Origin: Zygnema cylindricum
Lineage: Eukaryota > Streptophyta > Zygnematophyceae > Zygnematales > Zygnemataceae
Assembly: GCA_037447655.1 (NCBI GenBank)
Contig: JBBHKE010000855.1
Coordinates: 62,001 to 126,000 of the forward strand
Direction: 5' to 3'
Length of the DNA: 64,000 nt
Shown here: in pieces, positions 11,694 to 22,093 of the stretch
Position numbering within the stretch: the first letter of the stretch is position 1
Layout of the letters: every line of letters starts with the position of its first letter
Made by a program: the position numbers and the translations under genes
The notes under the pieces: generated by a model
The model's input: only the letters and a program-made list of their open reading frames with translations
What the model was told of the DNA's origin: nothing
Databases searched by the model: none

Positions 11694-12796
11694 AAACAAA
11701 CCGGAACAATCAAATTTCTTAAGATCGGATTTTCAATACCATTGGGGACGGGAAGGAAACCCTAAAACCCCACAGCTCAGCGCTTTTCTTCATCTTTTCT
11801 TTACTTCTGGCGGATAGGATATGATGCACATGTTAGTTTTTGCCGCTTTTTTTCCCTTAGTATGGGAGACGATTGAAATGGTTTTGTCGCTAAAATCTTT
11901 GCACTCTCTTTTCCTGTACAGTGCCCCTTGTGGTGGGCATCTTCTTTACTTTCACCTTATGGGTAACCAACCAATGACATTTGTTAGGATGGTAAAAATA
12001 CTATGTGGGTCGAGGGTGTAAAAGGATAGACAGAAAGCTATTATAGCGCTGGTAATACAGTTCAGATTGTATTATGGTACACAATTTATGGTTTTTGCTA
12101 TTCGTCTGATCTACTGGAGAAAGTAGGAGTCGCAGAAAGAATCTATTTTAGTGTTTAACCTAAATGAAACATTTGGGTTTTGGAATAGAAACAGATGATT
12201 TGCCGTTCCAATTTTTATCATTCCGGTTCGAAAACTTTATAAGAGGCCTGTAGTTAACCACAGAGACGGGGAAATTGGTTAACTGGAAATTGCAAATTTG
12301 CTCGCTTTGGTTTTTTAGGAATGCAAGATTTTTGGGAAAATTGGAGGTTTTATCGTTCGGCACATTTTTTAGTGTGCCTTACTTTTTGGGAAGAGGTTTT
12401 TATCCTCGCAATATTTCAATATCAATATCTCGATATCGTAAAAGTCAGGCATTTGGTCCAGGAATAGTTATGAACAAGAGGAGGCTCAAAAGATGCTGCA
12501 TGTTCTTTATTATCACAAGGTTGTTTTGAAAAATGGTGCTTTTTTTTTTATCTGTTTACTTTTTTGTCCTGTTCATAATTTTTCCTATTCGTTTTTTTTG
12601 TCATTCAGTTTTGTCCTATTCAGTTTTTAAAACTAACTCTTATTGGTAGTGGATTAGGTTGTTTGTTGAGGTTGTTGTGATAATTTGTGACAAGATCCCC
12701 CTTATGGCATTTGATGAAATAGATTTTTATTTTCATTTTTTTTGTACTGTCCATGTTTTAAGTAGTTGAGAGTCACGAGTATTCACAGAGGAGTTA
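11694..12796. other. PP2C 3' UTR and intergenic sequence
   Basis: No gene recognised. The first few hundred bases are probably 3' UTR. Short open frames at 11821-12021 and 12275-12529 have no recognisable features. Confidence 0.5.
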
Positions 12797-13760
12797 GGGC
12801 ATGTTCCTATGTAATCAAAACTTAGTATTGTTACTTTGTATTTTAGCGAAGATTCTCTGATATTACTTCTTTTCAGAGTGTTCTGATGTTCGGCAACGAC
12901 ATCATTGCTTAGTTGTGATGGATGTAGACTGGGTGTCACTCGTGACGGTTGTAGACGACTACAAAACTCACGAGAATTGATGACGTTTACAATATAGTGA
13001 CGGTTGTAGACGTAGACGTCTAGTTTCTTGTGACATTGTAGATGCCTAGGCTTTTTGGTATGTTGACGTCATGCTCACTTGTGATAGGTTGATGTCACAA
13101 ATTCCAAAACTTTCCGCCATGGTTTCTTGATTTTGATTTTTTGTCGTTTCTCACTTGCCATCAAAATACGCCCAAAGATAGTCAAAAGTAATATTATTTA
13201 GAGATCTTTCATTTGATACCATTATTGTCTTGTTTCATTTCAAGAAATGTGAAGTAGATGCAGTAGTAGGAGAAGGAGAGGGAGAGAGGTGCCTTCACGA
13301 ACTTCTCTTTTACCAAATGGCATTCGTTGCTTGAGACCCTTGCACAGAAAAAAGTACGTACAAAAGTACGTACAGGTTGCAAACGGACAGGAAAAAGTAC
13401 GTACAGGTTGGAAACTAAGAGTGGGTTATTTTTTTTGGTACTCAGCATACTAACAAAGTTTTCAAAAGCGTGTGATGTGTGTCATAACATCTTCCTATTC
13501 GCTTATAACTTGTTACTCTCAACTACAATCATATCGCGAGGTGATTCCGGTAGATGTTTGAAGATAAGCTGAAGTGACGCGACAGTGGGTCGAAACCCGC
13601 AATGCGACAAACTGTAGTACATTTAAAGTTGCAAGATGACGCAAATTGAACCGTGGTATTGTCATTTTTTTGGTACGGCTGAAGTTTTTCTCGTTGCGGG
13701 CTAAGCTGTGGAGGAAAACGACAGAAACAAACCCGTACTTTATCACATGGGAACATGCCC
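12797..13760. mobile_element. PIF/Harbinger-like non-autonomous element
   Basis: Inverted termini GGGCATGTTCCTATGT (12797) and its near-complement ACATGGGAACATGCCC (ends 13760) are flanked on both sides by TTA (12794-12796 and 13761-13763). The 3-bp TTA duplication is typical of PIF/Harbinger elements. There is no transposase frame. A direct repeat around AAGTACGTACAGGTTG lies at about 13357-13411. Confidence 0.7.
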
Positions 13761-13763
13761 TTA

Positions 13764-14539
13764 GTGATGTCAATCATGGCCAGGTGAATTTATTGGGATT
13801 TTTTGTGGCAATGAAAAAAAAACTTCAAAAAGAAGACTTTAGCGGTAAAACCTTGGAAATAGAACCTTAAAAATAAAGTCTTCAAAATCAATCGCTTCAC
13901 ATAAGAGTTGTACTAGTTCGGAAAAGCTTGTCTCCTATGTTTAATTAAAATGGCCTTTGTGTTTTGAAAAGGAGAAGGTACCTAGATTTTTGAATTTTAG
14001 AAATTGCATTGGCGGATAATTTAAATATCAAGTATTCATTCAGCATACATGTTCATATGATGCCTCGAGGTTTAAATCACAGTCCAAATGAGCAAAAAGA
14101 TATTGAAACGCTATATATGGTTTCCTTATACAGTATTGTGAAAGACTTCATTCAAAAAACACCATGGTAAACCATACAAGGACATGGGAATAACGATGGG
14201 AGAGAAAAATCGAAACTGGAAAACTGAACGTGGGTAAAACCAAAAAAAAAAGGAAAAACAATACGAGAACACAATGGTAAGCTAACAAAGACAACGAAAG
14301 AAACAACAAGCACGAAAACAAACAACAAAATAAAGCATACCCAAAAAAAATTGTTTAACCAAACCTCAACCTATTAAAGAACGTTTAAAAGCAACCTATT
14401 AAATCCACGAGGCTCGGTGGACCGCATTGATAGAGTTCCATAACCGTTGCTGATCCATAAGAGTAATAGCAGATCAAAGGAGGATAGAAGCTTGCACTAT
14501 ATGTAAAGCCACGGAAAAAAGTAGACGATGAAAAGCACA
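13764..14539. other. A-rich intergenic stretch, nothing recognised
   Basis: Low-complexity, adenine-rich sequence without coding motifs. Confidence 0.5.
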
Positions 14540-14749
14540 CACCGAATCGCTATGTTAATATTTCTTCTGCCACTAAAGACATATTTTCTTCGTTCACACA
14601 TGACGGATTGTGGATCTGACGGTTGCAATTGAAAGGTAAGATTTTCAGCTTTTGAATGTCGGTGTCAAATTGAAATTGTACAATTGTTTTTGGAGGAAAT
14701 ATGTTTTAAGTGGCGGAAAAAGTATTAACGCTAATAGCGATACACAGTG
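14540..14749. mobile_element. MITE copy 2 (TA-target family)
   Basis: Left end CACCGAATCGCTAT and right end ATAGCGATACACAGTG form an imperfect inverted pair, continued inward by GCCACTAAAGACATATT against AAATATGTTTTAAGTGGC. The right flank is TA, the left flank CA. Same family as copy 4 (18278), with which it also shares this internal GCCACTTAAAACA arm. Confidence 0.65.
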
Positions 14750-14817
14750 TAGCAAGGACAAAAGCGATCACAACGTCAACCGCAAGTACTGAATAACTCA
14801 TTCAAAGCAGAGGTCGC

Positions 14818-15264
14818 AAACGGTCAACCGAAACCACGACCGTTAACCGACTGCCGGTGTCGGATCCGGAACGGATTCCGTTGCCAAACTTGGGGGGTCG
14901 AGCGAATTCAGGCGGTTGATTCACAGAAAAAAAAAATCGGTTACGGTCAGGCAAGCATAAAACCTAAAAAATTGAAAGTTTTGTACTGTCCATGCAATCC
15001 AATATTATTATACTTTGTACTTATGTTATCGTGGAAGGTACACGGGAGATGTACCACTAATTTTGTACTTATTCGGGTACGGGCGGGTACGGTTAGTCGC
15101 GAGAAATCGAGTTTCGGTTAACTTTTATTTTCGTAAACGCGTTTTGGGTAACGGTTAACAATTTAGGAGCGTGACATATCCCGGTTTAGCGTCGGTTCCT
15201 CAGATTTTGAAAAGAAAAATCGGTTGGTCTCGGTTATCTAAAATTTTGACTTTTGCGACCTTTG
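14818..15264. mobile_element. hAT-like MITE with 8-bp target duplication
   Basis: Termini CAGAGGTCGCAAA and the complement of CAAAGGTCGCAAA are flanked by a perfect 8-bp duplication ATTCAAAG (14810-14817 and 15265-15272). The ends are rich in AACCG/CGGTTA words. At 447 bp it is too short to encode transposase. Confidence 0.75.
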
Positions 15265-15551
15265 ATTCAAAGCAACTCTCAAACAACCAAATATTGACCG
15301 ACATTGGAATAAAGTCATTAATAGTATAATAGAGTGCACAATTGCACTCCACTTCTTAGTCGTGTCACTTGCGACCACTCTAACATGTCGAGCCCGCTTG
15401 ACCTATTGTATCTTTGAGGCAAGAAACGCCAAAACAATGTCAACAATAATACGACGGGCACCATCGAGCAAAACTATCTCAATCCGCTCAGGCTAAGGAA
15501 TAGGATGTGAAACCTTCCCAACGAACAGAATACCACCACTTGGAAGCAATA

Positions 15552-16038
15552 CACCGTGAATCGTTATTAGCGTAATGAAACAATTACCATTATTTACGCT
15601 AATTGGGAATTTCAATTTTTTCCAAAAAAATATTTATTCTAATTTATCATTAACTCTAATTTGTAAACTGCTTTGTAATAATTGTCGGCGCATAATATCT
15701 TCACACTAAAATATGTACATGCACGAAATTGTTCAAATCTTACGCCATTTCATTGCCGACCTCATTTCATTGTTTTTTTTCAGAGCACGTTTACATGTGC
15801 GCGCGACAACGTAAATATTTTTTCTGTACTTTTTTAATTTAAAAAGTACAAAATAGTACGGATATGACCGGCCGTACATCACACTATTTAAAATGGCATC
15901 GTATCAGAGTTATTAATCATATTAAGTGTGGTACCTCAAATAACGGAACATTTACAATTATTAATTCTATTTGAGAATTTGCTGAAAAAAATTGGGTACC
16001 CCAATTAGAGTCATTGACCTTAATAGCGATTCACGGTG
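15552..16038. mobile_element. MITE copy 3 (TA-target family)
   Basis: Left end CACCGTGAATCGTTATTAGC and right end AATAGCGATTCACGGTG are near-perfect complements, flanked by TA on both sides (15550-15551 and 16039-16040). At 487 bp this is the longest copy. Confidence 0.7.
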
Positions 16039-16146
16039 TAGCAGCAATAGTGTCGCGAATACTCCCGCTTAGTACATTTTTGAAAATGTTACGCTGTCGA
16101 GACCCGAAAAGTTAAGCGTCTTGCCAAAAACGTTAAGCGTATTTGG

Positions 16147-17339
16147 TAGTGTTGTGTATCGGTAAGGATTTGCCGATAACCGATGTGGACCTTTTTTCGG
16201 GTACCCGATAATCGATATATTGGTACGATATATCGTTATCGGTGTTATCGCCGATAAATTCCCGATATTTATCGGTATTTATCGGCGATAACACCGATAT
16301 TGATAACTATCGGCGATAAATGTACGGACTGTACATATAAATATACGGCCAATACACTCAATTGTACGTCATATTCCCCAGACGCGCCGCGGACCCCTTT
16401 CCCCCCGATTTCGATAAAAACTCACGATTTTTCCTTGATTATTTATTATTTAAAGGGGTTTTACTTGGGTTCCACGCTCCCATACCAAACCTCAATGTCC
16501 TTTTGACTGTTAGTTATGCCCATAGATGTTCAAATCGCACGGATTTGGACTTTTCTGTTAAAATTGCGTAATATTCGTCGATTTCATACTTTTCGTAAAA
16601 TTCGTATAGATTTCTCTGTAAGGACATGTACGAAAATGTACGAAAAGCGAAAAACTAGAAAATCCTTAAAAAATCTTTAAAATTACGAACAAGTAACACA
16701 AATGTACGAAATTATACGAAAAGTGTACCCTTCAAACCTACTAATACGACAAATCTTTGTCAACCGTACTGAAATATATAGGAACGTACGGCAATGTACC
16801 ATATAAACCCTAAAATCCCCCCTTATAATAACCCTAAGTAGTACGAATATGCACAAACATTGCACGTAAATATACGAAAAATGTAGCGCAGCTTTACTGA
16901 AATATACGAAATTGTACGGCAATGTATCCTCCAAACCCTAAAATTAATATCCCTAACAAGTACAGAAAATACGACCACTGTACGTACATGTATGAAAAAT
17001 GTGCGGCAGTTATACTGATTATACGGAATTTAAGGAAATGTACTCTAAAACCCTAAAAATCATTTTTATAACCCTAGAAAGTACGGACATATCGGACACT
17101 GTATATAACTGTACGAAAAATGTACGGGTGCAATGGAAGGTACTTTATTATACAAAGTCAATAATATAATACAGTATGTTATAAAGTACTATTGTATGCA
17201 TACTATATTTTTTTAAAGTTATCGCCGATATGGAATTTGTTGGTCTCAGACTGATATATCGGAACCTCGACCGTTCGATAACCGATAACTATCGGTATCG
17301 GTGTTATCGCGATAAGTGTTTTACCGATACACAACACTA
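16147..17339. mobile_element. hAT element with 8-bp target duplication
   Basis: A perfect 19-base terminal inverted repeat TAGTGTTGTGTATCGGTAA lies at both ends, flanked by the 8-bp duplication GTATTTGG (16139-16146 and 17340-17347). The subterminal arms carry many TATCGGCGATAA words. The middle holds a GTAC-rich tandem repeat and no transposase, so it is non-autonomous. It is the intact reference for the truncated copy at 4922-5728. Confidence 0.85.
16690..17135. repeat. Degenerate tandem repeat of about 115-128 bp inside the hAT element
   Basis: The order ATATACGAAA, TTGTACGGCAATGTA, AAACCCTAAAA, TATAACCCTA, GTACG recurs about three and a half times; the AAACCCTAAAA landmarks are near 16806, 16934 and 17049. 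The CCCTAAA words are part of this unit and are not a telomere array. Confidence 0.65.
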
Positions 17340-17623
17340 GTATTTGGTTACGTTTTCGAAGAGTTAACATGTACGGAAGCGTAACACATGGATATGTGTT
17401 GCAGTGGAAATTTCAGCTAAGCAGAAAAATAATTGAATAGAATGGTATAGTTAATTTAGATTTGCCAAGATGGAAATCTTCCAAAAGGTGGTTGGAAAGC
17501 GCCAAAATTAGGGTACCGTAGTCAATCAAGACAAAGCTTTTTGTCCACGTGTTAAGCTTTTTGTCCACGTGTTATTGGTCGTTCGTTAGGGTCGTCGTGA
17601 TTTGCAGGATGGATCGTATCCGT

Positions 17624-18166
17624 TCAATGAAGTCTACAGCCGCATCGTTGCCTAGAGTGCAAGGGTGCAGTGATGCTCAAAGTTCGGTTCACTAAGGGTT
17701 CCCGGCATTTTCGATCAACGGTTAAACGGCAAAATAAGCAGTGAGCACTGTACTGAGTGTATTCCACGTTTCCGATTTTCCACGTCAACGGCGGCTCATA
17801 TTTAGTAATAATGCCGATAACGGAATAGACGGATTCGTTTGCGGCGAGGAATGAGGAATGCGGCCGCCGGTACGCCGTCAGCGTCACATCACATCCACAA
17901 GGATTGTAGGAGATCCTTGCAAGTTCTTTCAAAACACTCGCCATCCAGTGGTCCTTTTGCCCGACGATCGCACGCCCTCTCCCGTCGGTAAAACCTGAGC
18001 TGGATCGCCGATGCCTTTCGCCGTTCCTCTTTAGGAAGTCCGCCAGCCACTCATAAGTGTTTTTAAACTGCCCGCGCTTCGACGTTTTAGCTGGAAGCTT
18101 TTGCAGTACACGACAAATGGAAACTCTGGACTGGATGGTAACTGAAAAAGATGGTTTCATTCCCAA
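17624..18166 (-). CDS. Unidentified open reading frame, 180 residues
   Basis: A long uninterrupted minus-strand frame. The N-terminal half is basic and includes FKNTYEWLADFLKRNGERHR; later regions contain scattered cysteines (NPCGCD, HCLFCRL). I do not recognise a family. It could be an exon, a captured gene piece inside a transposon, or chance. It lies between a hAT element and MITE copy 4. A 20-base direct repeat containing CACGTG lies just left of its 3' end at about 17534-17575. Coding status is uncertain. Confidence 0.25.
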   Translation of the reverse strand: MGMKPSFSVTIQSRVSICRVLQKLPAKTSKRGQFKNTYEWLADFLKRNGERHRRSSSGFTDGRGRAIVGQKDHWMASVLKELARISYNPCGCDVTLTAYRRPHSSFLAANESVYSVIGIITKYEPPLTWKIGNVEYTQYSAHCLFCRLTVDRKCREPLVNRTLSITAPLHSRQRCGCRLH

Positions 18167-18277
18167 ATCTTATTGTGTCAACTCAAAAAATAGTGCTGCA
18201 TGTTTCGTTGTCAACAAGCGGACAACGTGCGTCCACGTTTCACACTGCTACATTGCATTTTTCTTTGCGCTTCTCTA

Positions 18278-18489
18278 CACCGCAAATCCTTGTTGTTTAA
18301 GTTTTTTTCGCCACATAAAACACTATTTTCTCCGTGCACGCCTGTCGGATTATCAATCGGAGAACGCCAATAGGAAGGTGGGAATTTTGCCTTCCAACAG
18401 CAACCATCAGATTGACAATCCCATAAGTGTGGAGGAAGAAAAGATGTTTTAAGTGGCGAAAAAACTAAAGGTAATAACGAATAGCGGTG
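18278..18489. mobile_element. MITE copy 4 (TA-target family)
   Basis: Left end CACCGCAAATCC and right end CGAATAGCGGTG are flanked by TA (18276-18277 and 18490-18491). An inner inverted arm TTCGCCACATAAAACA / TGTTTTAAGTGGCGAA is shared with copy 2. Confidence 0.65.
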
Positions 18490-18601
18490 TAGTAAACTTT
18501 TTGAACAGTAAAAATAACGACCGATGCTTGCTGCTATAACTTACATAGTTCAAAAGTAGGCGTTTTTATGGTAGGCCTTTTGTCGGCGCCTTTATCGTAG
18601 G

Positions 18602-19215
18602 TGTAAAATTCAGGATCGTTGCTCACAAAAACCTATATCATGCACAGCGGAAGTCATTCAAAATAAACACACAAAGAGTAAATCACCAAAAATAATAATT
18701 CCGACCGAATATAACTTTATTTAGCCGAAGCTTTTCTTAATACAAAACTCTCACTCTTACTCTCACACTTCTTACTCACTGACTAACACTCACTTACTTC
18801 GGATTAATTAACTCACAGTAAGACTCCTACTTAAATAGGAATACAAAGAAGACTTACTCTACACGACTTCACTCGACTTTCTCCTCACGTCACTGACTTA
18901 CTAACTTCACGGAAACTCACTCACACACTCACTAGAACCTTCAGCGTCGAAATAGAAGTGACGCAGAACTTCAACAGTGCGCTGGACCAAACATACAGTA
19001 TAAAAGTCCTACGCACTAAATGAACCAACGTCCGTACAATACCAAATGAAACTACTGTCCTACGTACAAAGTGAACCGACATCATACGGTACCAAGTGAA
19101 ACAAAACGTCCTGATAACTTTAACTGCGGACGCGAACATAACTTAACGCCAACTGAAACCAAATCCAAACTAAGTGAATTTGGCCGATACGCCGATTCAC
19201 CCAATAAACCTAACA
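18602..19215 (-). repeat. 3' LTR of the gag-only element
   Basis: 614 bp, nearly identical to 20991-21604. The polypurine tract AAGAGGGGGAA (minus strand) sits directly before it at 19216-19226. Confidence 0.9.
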
Positions 19216-19548
19216 TTCCCCCTCTTATTGGGCAAAGCGGCAAAAAGCGCAACGCCGATGCTGTTCGCCTCCTCTCCAACTTGTCGCCGTACACCCAAAC
19301 TAAAATATCAAACCACTGACGTTCCAAACGAGACTGTACACACTTAACCGTACATGTTTTTTCCTCTTCAAATTTCTCCTTCGTCACCTCCTCACCTCAC
19401 CTCACTCACGGACGCCTTTTTCTCACGGACGCCTTCTCACATAACTCTCTGCCAAATGCAGATTTTCTCACGTCGTCGTCAATATCTCACCGTACCCCAA
19501 CTAATCGGCAAGTTCTCAACCTGTACCTTGCCGATTCTCACGCCAAAC

Positions 19549-20937
19549 TTAGAACATTCGAACACTACGGTTGGAATCAATTTCGAACCCTCCAAAATGT
19601 ACAGATCCTCCTCCTCGTCCTGCTCCGCGGCCAAATCCGGGACCTCGACCGCCTCTTCCTCCTCGGTCCGACATTCCTCCCTCACGATCAAAACATTGGG
19701 CGCTGACATGTCCCCAACGTTGACACGTGCAACATTGCTTTTGAAGATCCGGACATTCGGCCGCGAAATGGCCGAATTTGTGACATTTAAAACACGTGAC
19801 ATTTGAATCAAATTGTCCTCCCATTTCTCCAAAATTCTGAGCACTTCCTCTGCCCCCTCTTACACCACCACCTCTACCTCTTAGTGGTCTACTACCTCCT
19901 CTTCCATTGAACGAATTTAGAGTTGCATTTTCATCTCTGACAACATTGAGAGGAGCTGATCCACTACTTCCACCTAACAAATTATCTCCTCTACTCGTTC
20001 CTTCCCATGTCTTATCCACTCTCTTTAGATAACTTACGACAAATTCGTATGTCGCCCTCCTCTTTGACTGAATAATCTCTTTCGGTGTGCGGAGGTAATC
20101 GGGAAGTCCCTTCAAAAATATTTGTAATTTGTGATCTTGGGCGAGCATTCGACCAAGACTAGTTAACTGCTCCACCATAATATTAAATCTCTTGACAACA
20201 TCATCAATCGACTCCTTCTCCCTAAATTTAAATTGTATAAATTCTTCGAAAACAAATTGTCCCTTATCTTCCACTCCTTTCTCAAACTGGTTCTCAATTC
20301 CTACCCAACATTCATGAGCTGTTCCGTACGCTAAGAAGTGATCTAACACAGACGGATGACAACTTTGCATAAGACCGTTAGTGGCGGAGATGTCTTTTCT
20401 CATCCACAGTTGCTTCCCTTGGAGATCTTTTGGTTCCTTTTCATCTCCATTAACAATTTTCCATAAATTCTTCAACTTAAGCTCCCCTTTGATGTACTTT
20501 TTCCACACCGCGTAGTTCGACCCATTGAATAACACTGTTTTACCGGACATACGGAAATTCTCCTCCTCATTGCTGACATCCACATCCTCCTCACCTTTGG
20601 CCTTCCCTTTACGTGAGTTTTCCTTTCTCATTTTGTCATCCTCTTCTTCCGAATCCGAATCACTCTCATCATTGTCATCCGGATCTGGATCCGGTTTTAC
20701 TTGTACATTGTCCCTTTGTTGAACAGCCGAGAGCCGCTGATCGAAGGTGCGAACAAGACCATCAAATAAAGTCTTCAGGTGATCCTCGGACAATGACACT
20801 CTCACGTTCTTTCCTTCTTCCTATTCTTCCTCAAACTGTCCTGCACTAAAACCTTTCCAACTCCGTAAAGGTGTGCCAGATTGCACCGGAGTGGGAGTAA
20901 AAATAGGTGCAGGGGAATTTTTCTTTTTCCTACCCAT
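19549..20937 (-). CDS. Gag polyprotein of the gag-only element (one premature stop)
   Basis: The frame starts at 20937 with MGRKKKN, meets a TAG at 20823-20821, then runs open to 19549. A 418-residue frame starts at an internal Met (20805). It contains an acidic Asp/Glu/Ser stretch, a Copia-type gag core (VLFNGSNYAVWKKYI, then a helical UBN2-like region), and two zinc knuckles, CFKCHKFGHFAAEC and CCTCQRWGHVSAQC, each C-x2-C-x4-H-x4-C. RGG-rich segments (RGRGGGVRGGRG and GRGGRGPGFGRG) flank the knuckles, suggesting RNA binding. Gag packages element RNA into particles. Because the LTRs are so similar, the single stop may be recent or local to this copy. Confidence 0.85.
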
Positions 20938-20976
20938 GGCTGCGATACTAGCTACAATGAATTACACAACTACCAA

Positions 20977-20988
20977 GCTCCGATACCA
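20977..20988 (-). other. Primer-binding site, 3' end of initiator tRNA-Met
   Basis: Two bases inside the 5' LTR the minus strand reads TGGTATCGGAGC, 11 of 12 matches to the usual complement of the initiator tRNA-Met 3' end (TGGTATCAGAGC). Confidence 0.8.
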
Positions 20989-20990
20989 AT

Positions 20991-21604
20991 TGTAAAATCC
21001 AGGATCGTTGCTCACAAAAACCTATATCATGCACAGCGGAAGTCTTTCAAAATAAACACACAAAGAGTAAATCACCAAAAATAATAATTCCGGCCGAATA
21101 TAACTTTATTTAGCTGAAGCTTTTCTTAATACAAAACTCTCACTCTTACTCTCACACTTCTTACTCACTGACTAACACTCACTTACTTCGGATTAATTAA
21201 CTCACAGTAAGATTCCTACTTAAATAGGAATACAAAGAAGACTTACTCTACACGACTTCACTCGACTTTCTCCTCACGTCACTGACTTACTAACTTCACG
21301 GAAACTCACTCACACACTCACTAGAACCTTCAGCGTCGAAATAGAAGTGACGCAGAACTTCAACAGTGCGCTGGACCAAACATACAGTATAAAAGTCCTA
21401 CGCACTAAATGAACCAACGTCCGTACAATACCAAATGAAACTACTGTCCTACGTACAAAGTGAACCGACATCATACGGTACCAAGTGAAACAAAACGTCC
21501 TGATAACTTTAACTGCGGACGCGAACATAACTTAACGCCAACTGAAACCAAATCCAAACTAAGTGAATTTGGCCGATACGCCGATTCACCCAATAAACCT
21601 AACA
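20991..21604 (-). repeat. 5' LTR of the gag-only element
   Basis: 614 bp, begins TGTTAGG on the minus strand at 21604 and ends TTTTACA at 20991. Differences from the 3' LTR are scattered single bases. Confidence 0.9.
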
Positions 21605-22093
21605 GTAGGTTGTGTTATGGGCTTTTCATGTGATCTTCTTACATCGCTACTTTGATCAGCGACCGTCCGGTCGTCGGAATCTGACGGTGTAAATAAAAAT
21701 TTTTGGTCCGAATGTTTTAATTGGTCCGAATAGGTCCGAATACAATATAGGTCTTAAGGTCATATTGTATGTTTTGCATACAATAGGCATATTGTATTGG
21801 CCTACTTTCACCTACTTTTGAACTATGATAACTTCGCTGCTGCAACTTCACTGCATGTAGGATTGCTGACGCCGTTGTCAGCGTGAACTAATGCTTAAAA
21901 TCAATGTTTTTATGCAAAATTTCAGATGTTTGTGACGGGAAACTTACCGTACTGTAGGGAGACATGCATTAATTTCGCGCTAGAACAAACTCTGGGGCAG
22001 GATACTAGATACTGAAGCAAAATATTGTAACGGTGGCTGTTTTACTCCTACTCGCCAACATAGAGATAATAAACTGGAATTGTTTTTGAAAAA
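21605..22093. other. Intergenic sequence upstream of the VEL gene
   Basis: No gene seen. It holds three GGTCCGAAT words (about 21704-21740) and a palindromic CATATTGTATG / CATACAATAGG / CATATTGTATTGG cluster (about 21761-21802). It may include the VEL-gene promoter. Confidence 0.4.

Larger units (their letters stand above)
18602..21604 (-). mobile_element. Complete gag-only LTR retrotransposon (3.0 kb)
   Basis: Two 614-bp LTRs (18602-19215 and 20991-21604) differ at only about five positions by eye. They start TGTTAGG and end TTTTACA on the minus strand and are flanked by a perfect 5-bp duplication GTAGG (18597-18601 and 21605-21609). The internal part holds only a gag frame. There is no protease, integrase or reverse transcriptase, so it must use enzymes supplied by another element. 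It fits the TR-GAG type of non-autonomous element. The near-identical LTRs suggest recent insertion. Confidence 0.9.

Noticed and set aside
16800-17060. Interstitial telomere repeats (CCCTAAA)
   Set aside because: The words are spaced 115-128 bp apart as part of a longer repeat unit inside a hAT element, not in tandem.
19354-19806. Plus-strand open frame of 150 residues
   Set aside because: It overlaps the gag frame and the 3' end of the gag-only element on the opposite strand and shows no motif.
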